64,000 bases of DNA from Trichoplusia ni (lineage: Eukaryota > Arthropoda > Insecta > Lepidoptera > Noctuidae). The position numbers and the translations under genes were made by a program. This document shows positions 43,501 through 55,500 of the stretch, in pieces. The stretch spans positions 3,697,328-3,761,327 of the forward strand of contig NC_039480.1 of NCBI RefSeq assembly GCF_003590095.1, given 5' to 3'. The notes beneath the pieces are model-generated. The model saw only the letters and a list, made by a program, of their open reading frames with translations, had not been told where the DNA came from and made no database searches. Position 1 is the stretch's first letter. Every line of letters starts with the position of its first letter.

Positions 43501-46500
43501 CGGAACAACACCCTGTATTTTCATGTCTTTTACAAACATACTGTACAGTTGAAACTGGTTTTTGACATCCATATCTATGTATTTGACATTGACACCAGCG
43601 TTGATACAGCTCTGACATTTTATATTAAATGTGGGTAGTCGATCAATATAATTAACAACACTATGTGACACGACTGGTACTTTTGAAGTTCTTGGTTTTT
43701 CTTTGGTCAACCAACATCTAACCATTGCTTCTTTAAGGCCAAGAGTGTTTAAGAAGGTGACTCTGCAAACTGAAACCCTTTCATCATTAAAAAGAAGATG
43801 ATACACCTTCGAATCTGACTTTCTGGAATACTCCCCTATGTGAGATCTTCTGCGTCGCTTAATAGGAACAGAATCGATAAGAGATCTTACAAACTTCTTC
43901 TTCTCTTGCCACTCTAGCTCCCAGAAGTGGGTAAAGATGTTCCTTCTGTCTTCTTCTTGCAACTTCTTGCAATATCTAGAAGTATTCTTAACGCAGTATT
44001 CTGATTTGCAGGGCGGACCTAATGTTCTTTCTTGCTTTAAAACGTCTTGAATGTAAGTCTTTTTTTCTCCTTCTTTTTTCGTTCTGAATCCGTAGTAACT
44101 CTGTCCCGTTCTCCTTTTCTCTTTCTCTTGTCTTCTGCGCTCGGATTTGAGGTGGTCTTGCTTTTTCTGTAAGAGAAGAGGCTGGAGTAGAATAGGAAAT
44201 TTGATAAGCTAATTTAAAAGTACGAAAAAAGCTTTTGAATTTACTCAATTTGTTTGGAGACAAAGTATTTGTCAATAATTAAACTTGGCTCAAATTCATT
44301 TGGTTATGTCATTTTATTACGGAGCTCGTAGCTTCCAGCTCCAGCATCAGATCAGCTCCATGTCATCATAATATTACATAATCACACAATATACATACAC
44401 ATGCAAAATGTCATCTCAATCGGAAACCGGGAATTCGATCTTTAAGTTGCAAGGTTTGATTACAGACAAAGGGACAGGTGAAACTAAATGAAATCTTGTA
44501 AAACAATATATTTTATTTAATAACGGTTTACTCACGCGTATGTATCGGGATCGCCCGACTAGTTTCGGACCCAACCGGAGTCCTGAATCATGAGCTTAAA
44601 GCACGATCGCAAACGCGGGAGTAAAACGTCAATGATGAAAATGAATCGTTTCATTTGCTACGACTGGTGTGGTTTGAAATAGCTTATTTTTAGTTGGAAG
44701 ACAGTTGCAAGACTGTCGTGCAACTGTTGGAAGATTCTCGCAACTGTTGTTAAGCAATCAAACACTAAACCGATTAGAAATTCAATACCGCGAATGTTAT
44801 AAACCAATAATAAAAACAATAAAAGAAAAATTTTGCAGCAATTTATTTTTGTATTGTGAACTTACCTTAACATTCGCAGTTTTGATTCATAAACACACTT
44901 TTTTGATATATTGATTATTTCTAGAGAATTTCTGGTGTAGTAGAAAGATTACAAATGAAGGAAAAAAATGGTATAGACAAGCAGTATTACGTAGGGGTAA
45001 AACAAATGATTATAGCCGATTCTCAGACCTATTAATTGCGATAAAATTTCATAAAAATCGGTCAAGCCGTTTCGGAGGGGTATAGTGACATTGTGAAACG
45101 AAAATTTTATATAATATATTTAATATAATAAACTGGCCTTCTGGCCTAGTGGCTAGTGGACCCTAACTGCGTTATTGGAGGTCTTGGGTTCACAAAAGTG
45201 GATTTAAAAAGCCTTTAGATATTGTGCAGATAAGTGACGTCACATGAGATTTCAACTCAATTATTATCAATTTTTTTGAGTACGTGTTACAATGAAAACA
45301 AGTCTTAAAATATTTTTGGAAATCTATCAGACCGATTTATTAATATTTTAAGGTTTTTCTTCCAAAATACGACTCCCCCATAACAAGAAGTTTATTTCTT
45401 GTGCTGCGAGGGTAGACTCGGGACAAACATTCGTGGATCACACAAAAGTTTGTACTACGCGGGTCTCGAACCAACACTCAATGAGTTTTTCAATCAAATC
45501 AAATCGTTTATTTGTGATTCACAGGTACAAGGTAGGTCTTAAATAAAATATGATCATGCATACATAAGTATAATAAGTAGTTATAAAATAATATTTTAAA
45601 ATATGTATGTTCAATTAATACCGTTATAATTTGTTATGTTTGTTAAATTTTTGTATGCTAAACTATGGCAAAACATGTCTGGACTTAAGGGTTATGTCTG
45701 TCATTCCCGATTTTTTCCCCTTCTCATTTACATATCTATGTTATGTTACACATGTTTATACAAATAAATATATCCTTGTCTTTGTCTTTGCCGTGATCTA
45801 TACTACTCGGCTATCGAATCAAAGTATTTAATATAAAAATATATAAAAAAACGACACTTACATACCACCTCTAAGTAAGCATAGAAAGAAGAAATATATT
45901 ATTATTAAAATGATAGAAAAAGAAAATCAAAATGTTTTTATTACAATTAGATCTGTTTCTGGCATTTTTAAAACATTAATCCCTTAGTTTAGGTACTTAA
46001 ATAAAGGTAAACAATATTGGTGCGTCTTTTTTTACAAACTCATATTAAATACATAAATATACGACTGTTATATTTCAGTCATCATCGGCCTAGCCTTCTT
46101 CCCCATGTTGGGGTCGGCTTCGAGTCTAACCGGATTCAGCTTAATACCAGTGCTTTATAGAGCGACTGCCTATCTAACCTCCTCAACCCAGTTACCTGGG
46201 CAACACGATACCCCTTGCTTAGACTGGTTGTCAGACTTTCATGCTTCTGACTACCTGTAACGGCTGTCAAATATGTAGAAATAACAGTCGAGACCCACAA
46301 TTTAACGTGCCTTCCGAAACACGGATTTTTATATTTCAGTCGTGTATTTGTTTTGGTTAAATAATTTTTGTTTTAGAAACAGACAGAAATTGTAAAAAAA
46401 CTGGTTATGTACCGTATACACGGTGATTTTGTTACTCGTCTCTTACGCAAGGAGCCCAGTTCATGTATCCGACGTAAAATACCCCTAGGCGCGATTATTA

Positions 46501-49500
46501 TTTCTTTATCATCAACTAATATAATAAGTACGAAGAAAAATTAAACAAGAGAAATCTGAAAATTCTCTTAAAAAGTGATAAAAACGCCGCCGCCCGCGCC
46601 CCTCACCATTGTTACAAGGCTCGGACCGCGCTCGCAACAGAGCTGTGTTTCTAAAAAACTACGAATTGCATCATAATATTGAATAAAAATTGCACTTTAA
46701 ATTTATGCAAATTCGATAAATACCTATTTTTTTTTATCATGAACGTGTTCTAGTCATTGGATACATGAACTGGGCTGCTTTTGTAAGACGACTAAAAAAT
46801 CACAGTGTATATTTCTATATGCGTGTCATAAAAACGTTTATTTAAATATTACTAACAAACGCTACAATTTTATCTACCTATTTATATATAATATATAGAT
46901 TATTGTAAGATAGAGATGTCCGGAAGAGAAAGAGAGAGCCTTTGCCCAGCAGTGGGATAAAACAGGTCATAATAATAAACAGAGCGTCACAGGCGATTAC
47001 AGTAAAACTTTTTTCATTGATTTGTTTATAAACTGGTACAGAAACGCGACGCAATATTGGTGTAACGTTTTCCCCTTACATTGTCAACCGCTAAACTCAT
47101 AGTCACGCCTAAAAACGTTTCACTTCATAAATGTTTAGATTGAGTTTTTATTCAAAACAACACACCAACACTGCTAACCTATTTTCAATTACCAAAACAA
47201 ATGGAAAATTTATATACAAAGGGGGATTATTAAGGTTTCACAAACATTCAAGTCACATGCACAAAGACACCCAGACTCAGGACAAGCATTCGTGGATCAC
47301 ACAAACGCTTGTCCTACGAGATCGAACTAACACGTCGCGCTCTGTGGGTTTGTCGTGGTGGTCAACCACTCGGCTATATTTGCAGTCATATAGTAAAGTC
47401 ATCATCGTCCTAGCTTTCTTCCCTATGTTGAGGTCGGCTTCCAGTCTAACCGGATTCAGCTAAGTACCAGTGTTTTACAAGCAACTGCCTATCTAACCTC
47501 CTCAACCCAATTACAGACGACACGATACCAATTAGTTAGACTGGTTGTCAGACTTTTTCAAGCTTCTGACTACCTGTAACGACTGTCAAATATGTAGAAA
47601 TAACAGTCGAGACCCACAATTTAACGTGCTTTTCGAAACATATTATATAGTACGGTATAATTATAATTATAATTACCTTATCATTGGCTGGTGCCATGCA
47701 GTAAGCCTCGTAGTCGACAAGATGTGTTATCGTTGGATTATCAGAGCAAGCTGCGCACATCACGTTCCGTTTCCTCAATCGCACTGAAAAGAAAATTTAC
47801 AATATAAGAATGTGTAATATATGAATGTCTAAAAGTATAATAAAGGTCACGGGTCGAGTCTGGATGAGGCTAGCGCAGGACCGTAGACATTGGCACGAGA
47901 AAGGGGAGGCCTATGCCTATGGAAGGATAGAGGCTGTGGATGATGATGATGATGATGATATATGAATGTGTGAAATTAGTCCATACTTATGTTAAACTAG
48001 CTTTTCGCCCGCGGCTTCGTCCGCTTCGAGGTCGGTTATATCGCATTTCCAAGAGAACTCTTCAAAAGTATGGGATAAAAACTTCTCAAGGTCAACTCTA
48101 TCTCTGTACCAAATTTCATTAAATTCAGGTCAGTGGTTTAGACGTGAAAGCGTAGCAGACAGACTTACTTTCGTAGTTATAATATTATACAGAATATATA
48201 TATAGTAGGGATTTTATTTTATCTTTTTTATATTTTTGATGTGCCCTACAGAGTCCATAATTGTACCTAGCTATAAGCTTATTACAAAATCTGTAAGACT
48301 AACATTATGTAATGCAAAAAAGGTTATGAATATGAATATGAAAATCATATCAAAATGAAGATACTACTAGCGCCATCTAGTTACACGTTTATTAACTAAT
48401 ATTTTGATTTACTGTGTTCAATTTCTCATCAATGGAAACTAAAAACTGTCTTGATTAAGTCATGAATGACTGATGAAAATGAGTACATTTGCAGACATTC
48501 AGTTCGGTTTAAACCGCTAGACCGATTTTTCTCAAACATGTCTAAGAAAAAGAACAATTCCAACGCGGGAAGGTCTGGAATCAAGTCCAGAATCCCTGGA
48601 CCACGGGATCGGTATGACGTCCCTTCCACCCTGTATTATTAAATTATCCTACTTACCCGTTCTGGTAGTCATGTCTTCTGCATCAAAGATCAGCATTCGT
48701 TCAACCAGAAGCTTCTTTGCTGGCATATCGACTATATACTTAAGCGCCTCCATCGCTTGAAGAGTACCTTTAAATAAAATATTAGCATAAACTTTATAGG
48801 TAGATTAGATTAGATTAGAATATTCTTTATTGTACACCATGGAATTACAGCAGTGATTCTTAATACATACAATGTTAGGGTACAATGGCGGTCTTATCGC
48901 TAAAAGCGATATCTTCCAGACAACCTTTGGATGGACAGGAAAAGTATCAGGTAATGTTATGATCTAGTCATTCTTATCGTATGGTTGATGTACAACCTGG
49001 TGTCAGAGTTTAAACCGCCCGTAGACCTCTGACGTAGAAGTTTTACTACGAACTCCGCGACTATTAGATTATTACTTTCGTAGGTACTTTCAAAGGTAAT
49101 ATAAAAACGGTTTACTCACGTATTATTACATAAAAATGAACAATTTAACAAGAAAATATCTAGAAATAAAAAAAAATTGCAGAAGTTATTGTGACTATAT
49201 TTATGTAATCTTATATAAATTACATTTGTTTTTTATTTTATTTTTCCAAATTTAATGGTAACTTTAAGTAAAATGATGAAGTATTTTACATTGTCATCGA
49301 TGTGTACAGATTGGATGGTTCTCGGATGTGAGATACATACAATTTAAGCCGAAATGTCTATATCTATACTAATATATAAAGCTGAAGAGTTTGTTTGTTT
49401 GGACGCGCTAATCTCAGGAACTACTGGTTCGATTTGAAAAAATCTTTTTGTGTTGAATAGACCATTTATCACGAAAGGCTTATAGGCTATATAACATCAC

Positions 49501-52500
49501 GCTGCGACTAATCGGAGCGAAGATACAATGGAAAATGTGGAAAAAAACAGGGAAAATTCTAACCACGTGGACGAAGTCGCGGGCAACAGCTAGTTTATAA
49601 TAATTTTAATCTGTTATCTGTATCTGTACCAGTTCTTTTTAATAAATAAATCTTGAAATATAGTAAAAATGAATGTATGTTAGCTTATTTCTTGCCTTAG
49701 TCTTGAAATAAGTCCAGAGAAGGTTTGAAAGGTGATAAAATATGCAGTACGTAGTTCGCCGGGACAGCTAGTGAATAGATAAGAATTCTGGATAGAGGAG
49801 GGTTGAGTCCGAAACTAGTCAGGTTATCTCTGTCAAATTTATTTGTATAACCAGCTGTTGCCCGCGACTCCGTCTGCGTGGACTTTCAGCGTTCGGTGGT
49901 CCCCGTTTCTATAGGAATACATCCCCTTAGAGATCTTATAGCTTTTACACACCTTTTCAATATTCCCTCGGGAACTTTTTCAAAAATTTGGAAAAATGCA
50001 GCCTATATTCTTTTCCATGACAATGGCTGTATGCATGCCAAATTTCATCCAAATTCGTTTAGCCGTTTTTGCGTGATTGAGTAACAAACATCCAAACATC
50101 CACACTTTCACATTTATAATATTAGTAAGGATTAAAGTATAGATAATATGGATGGTGACTGGGTATAAAAAGAAAAAATCTTATTAGTCCCTCAGTTAGA
50201 TAATTGAAAAGTATGAGACACGTATTTTTTCCTTTTTCAGAAAAAACTAGAATTGACAAAGATTAACTGCTTTAAAGATTAGGAGAGGGGGCTTGTGACG
50301 TAACGATAGAGTAAAATTTATACTCAATCGTGACGTCACGCGTAAGTTTCATTCACTGTAATGTGGTCAATTTATGTTTGCGGGACAAATTAAAAAATAC
50401 GTATCCATTATTATACAGAAAACTACAAGACGGACACTGCAAAAAAAAATTGTCATCATCCCTATTTTATGATATACCGGGTACATACCTATGACCCCGG
50501 GCACGGGCCCGGCCACGCCGTGCGCCGAGCACGAGCCCACCGCCGCGGCGGGCGGCGGCGACGGGAACACGCAGCGGTAACACGGCCCGCGGGCTGGCTC
50601 CTGCCGGGGACGACGAGGTCAATAAATAAATGCGGACAACATCACATACATTGTTCTGAACCCAAAGTAAGTTGCTAAAGCACACGTGTTATGGAATAAA
50701 GATACAACGAAGGCACCACAAACACCCAGACCCGAGACAATGTAGAAATGTGAATTTTTTGTACGCCACTCGGCCACGGAGGTCGTCATTATATGTACTA
50801 TGTATACATCGATCAGAATATTAAGGAATAATCGGATTGTTAGGTGCAATTAAATCATTAAGTTCAATCAATACATGCAACAATCAGATCATTAAAGCAC
50901 AATTGGATTCTTAAGTAAAATTAAATTAATCAAATCGATGAAATCAATCAGAGGATCAATCAATGAATCAATCAAATTACTAAATCAACCAATCAATGAC
51001 ATCAATCAGTTCAATGAAATCAATCATATAGCCAAACCAATCAATCAAATCAACAAAATCGTCAATTCAAATAAATTAACCAAATCAATCATTTCTTTTT
51101 TATCTAGCCCACTGTGTCCCACAGCTGGGCAAAGGCCTCCCATAATCATATTAAATAAAATTAATGAAATCACCAAATCAATCAAATATTACTTAATCAC
51201 TCATTTGAGTGAATTTGAGTTCACCCAAACAAAAGAATCAACGTAAAAAATCCTTTACTTCGCGAGTCCGACTCGTATGCAGCTAGTTATTGTATCCTCA
51301 CCTTTCCGCCATCTTGGTTGTCTGCCCTGTAACCGTATATAGTCAACTGTCCCTCCATCTTTAGTGCACTTCCAGATATTAAAGGTTTCTGTAAAATAAT
51401 AGTTAATTTTATTTAGGAACATAAAGTTACATACAGACTTCAAATAAAGAAGTGCTGAGCTAAAGTTGATAAATTTTATAAGAAGAAAAAAGAATCAAGA
51501 AAATGTGTTCTTATGGTCCGAAGTACTGTGATGTTAAATATGCTGTAGCAACCTATTATGTGAGGCAACACTTATGTTTGATATATAGATGTTTTTTTGT
51601 TTTGTTACACTGGCAACTCTCTCTCTGCAATCGGTCATGGTGGACGTCGGGCGTTTGTAAAACTTCATCTAAATAAAAATCCATTGTGTGTTAACTCTGC
51701 ATCTGCATTTTATTCCAAAAGTCCTAACAGGTTATGGGCCCAGGCCCGTAAACGTATTTAGGTGAAGATTGGCTTTGGATTAATCGTCTGGAAGGAGCTT
51801 GGTCGGGTGTCGACAAGCAAGAAGGAACGCGGTGGCGGCCGGCATTTTTGGCGTCACTCGGTTTGCTTTGTTATTGCGAGACGAAATATCAAGATGGAAA
51901 AGCTCGGCGTAATACGACTGGAGGGAGCAAAGAACTGGAGCGTCTGGAGATTCCAGATGGCGGTGATTTTGAGAGAACAAGGATTATACCAGGTTGTAAC
52001 GAATCCGAATCTCAAACCCAGTAATGGCAGTGCAGCGGCAGCGACAAAACCAGATGAAGTGTCGGCGAAGCCCGGTCAGGCGTCAGCGGAGCCCGAGCAG
52101 GCGTCGGCAGACAAGGATTTGAAGGCGATGAGTGCAATTGTGACAAGATTGGCGGAACCAGTTCTACATCAAGTAATCACTTGTCAAACAGCGCATGAAG
52201 TATGGAACCGGCTGCACAGTATATATGAAAAAAGTGGAGAAACGTCACTGATGCTGCAACAGCAGCGATTCTTTGCCCTAAAATTTGAAAATGACATGAG
52301 TGTCGCGGACTTTATTTCCAAGGTGCAGGAACAGCAGCAGATCTTGAGGCGACTGGGAGAAGCGGTAACCGACAGGATGGCTATGTCGAAAATCATCATG
52401 TCACTTCCATCGAAGTATTCTCACTTTGTTAGTGCGTGGGAATCATGTGCAGAAGAAAAACAGACTGTTGATAATTTAACGGCACGGCTCTTAGTTGAAG

Positions 52501-55500
52501 AGGAACGGCTAAATAATAAGAGTAGCAGTAAGGTAGACGAAAGTGTAGCATTGTTTTCTAAAGGTCAAAAAGGTAAAAACAAAGGTAATTATAAATGTTT
52601 TTTATGTAACAAGTCAGGTCATTTGAAGAAAGATTGTAAGCTTAAAGATGTGTGTTTTAACTGTCAAAAGCCAGGTCATTTTAAGGACAAATGTAAAGCT
52701 ACTAAAAATAATAAGAAAACTGAAAATGCTTTTGTGTCTAAAGTGCCAGTTAGCGCAAGTGATCGTTTAATAGATGAAAAATGGTTGGTAGACAGCGGTG
52801 CCAGTCACCATATGACATATCAGAAGGAATTATTTTGTGAATATGAAAGGTTATCCACTCCTAAGGTTGTGATGATAGGTGATGGACGACACCTAAATGC
52901 TCTAGGTATAGGCAAAATAAAATTAATGGCATTTGATGGTGAAGAATATGTCAGTTGCTCGATAAACAATGTTTTGCATGTTCCTAAATTAAAGATTAAT
53001 TTATTTTCTGTAGGTAGTGTGGTATGCAATGGTTTTCAAGTGAGTATGACTAATGATCAGTGTGTATTTTCCAAGGATAATAGAGTGTGTGCTATTGCTA
53101 ATAAGGAATCATGTTCGAAGCTGTATGTAATGGACTTTAAGTCAGAATCTTTGGCGGCTAATGTAGCTAAACTTGAGTTAAGTGAATGGCATGAGAGGTT
53201 AGTACATCAAAATTATACGGAAGTGAAACGAATTTTAAAGAAAAATAATATTGATTTTAGTGAGTCACCAATTGACACATGTACAGCTTGTGTACAAGGC
53301 AAACAGCATAGATTACCATTTGATAGTAGTAGAAGATCTACAAGTAAGACAGGTGAGTTGGTGCATGCTGATTTGTGTGGGCCAATAGAAGAAAAGTCAA
53401 TAGGAGGGTCAAGGTACTTTCTTTTATTAAAGGATGATTTCTCAAACTATAGGACAATTTATTTCTTAACTTACAAGTCGGAAACTGTTGAAAAGATTAA
53501 AGAATTTATTATGAGGGCAAAAACATTAAATAATCCAGTTTGTACACTTCGCAGTGATAATGGGACAGAATTTGTAAATGCAGAAATGAAAACCTTATTG
53601 GCAGAGCATGGAGTGACACATGAGACTACAGTACCTTATTGTCCAGAGCAAAATGGGAAAGCTGAAAGAGATATGAGGACTCTAGTTGAAGGAGCAAGAA
53701 CTTTGTTGCATGCAAAAAGAATGGACAAAGTATTCTGGGCTGAAGCGATTAATACAGTTGTGTACACTCTAAATAGAACTTACCATAGCAAAGAAGAAGG
53801 AAAAACACCATACGAGTCATGGTCAGGGAATAAGTTTGATGTAAATGGTTTACATACATTTGGCAGTGAAGTCTTTGTGCACATACCAAAAGAAAAAAGG
53901 AGGAAATTTGATGCAAAAGGAGAAAAAGGTATTTTTGTAGGTTACGGAGAGTACACAAAAGGGTTTAGGATCTATTTTCCAAGGAAAAATGCAGTGGAAG
54001 TAGTGAGAGATGTTACATTTGTGAAGAAACATGATAAACCTGAAAAAGCAGAGCAGGAAGAACAGTGTATATATTTAGATATAGAAGAAAACTTGAACAA
54101 TGAAGAATACCAGTCTGTGTCGAACACTGAAGAAAATGAAGAATTTGAGGATTGTGAGGAAAGTGACAATATCATGCAAGAAGTGGAATTTCTAGAAGAG
54201 GAAATTATAGAGGATGAAGAAATTCAAGAAGTAAATGATAGTAGAAGAACACGCTCTAGAAAAGCACCCAATTGGTTTGATGATTATGAGGTTGGTTTTA
54301 TAAGCATGCATAATGAACCTAGTACCCTTAAGGAAGCCATGGAGTGTGAAGACAAAGAAAATTGGATAGAAGCTATGAACAGAGAAATTACCACATTGAA
54401 AGAAAATAATACATGGAGTGAAGTAGCAATGGTGCCAAAGGGAATAAAGGTAATAAACAGTAAATGGGTGTACAGGATAAAAGAAAATCCAAGCCAAGAA
54501 ATTCAATACAAGGCCCGATTAGTTGCTAGGGGTTTTGAGCAGACTGATATGGATGGTGCAGAAGTTTATGCCCCCGTTGCAAGTTTGACTTCTTTCCGTA
54601 CTTTGTTAGCTGTAGCAGTAAAAAAGAAACTTCCAGTATACCAGATGGATGTAACAGGAGCCTTTCTTTACGGTGACATTGATGAACCTGTGTACATGAA
54701 ACTACCTAATGGAGGAATAGGTAAATTAAATAAGTCTATATACGGATTGAAGAAAAGTCCTAAGTACTGGAATAGAAAGTTTAATGATTTTATGTGTAGT
54801 GATGGTTTCATAAAATCCAAAAATGATCCATGTTTGTATTTTAAATGTTGTAAGGAGTATTCCATTTATGTGCTAATTTTTGTAGATGATTTGCTATATT
54901 TTAGTGATAGTGACATACAGATCAGAAAGTTCAAGGAGAAATTGTGTAAGAACTTTGCTATGAAAGATTTAGGTATGGCTTGTAACTATTTAGGTATTAG
55001 CATTGAACAGGATGTAGAAAATGGAAAGACTGTTATAAATCAGAAGGATTATTTGTTAAAAGTATTAAGAAAGTATGGGATGTCTGATTGCAAAGCTTGT
55101 AACATACCTATTGATCAGAATTTTAAGTTTGAATTGTTAAGAAGGGAAAAATCTGAAAGTAAAGAAATCGAATTGAAATGTAGGCAGATAATTGGAAATT
55201 TGCTGTACGCTTCTAATGCTACAAGGCCTGATTTGTGTGTAGCGATTGGTTTCTTAAGTAGATATCAGCACTGTGCTAGTATGTTGCTATTAAAATGTTT
55301 ACAGCGTGTATTGAGATATGTGAAAGGTACAGTAGATTTGTCATTGGTGTATGGTTGTAATGGTAATGATAAATTGGAGGGTTATGTTGATGCTGATTGG
55401 GCTGGTGACACAAAAGACAGAAAATCTACTTCAGGATATATATTTAAAGTATTTGATTGTGTAATATCTTGGTGTACTAAAAAGCAATTATGTGTATCTT

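Noticed and set aside
50467..50685. Arg/Ala/Gly-rich ORFs of about 70 codons around 50500
   Set aside because: Other-frame readings of GC-rich MOCS3 exon 7; the frame with CYRC and phase-matched splice sites is the real one.
51762..51893. First 44 codons of the long copia frame as part of the protein
   Set aside because: The frame opens with GTG and lies in the leader; the first ATG at 51894 gives the standard copia Gag start.
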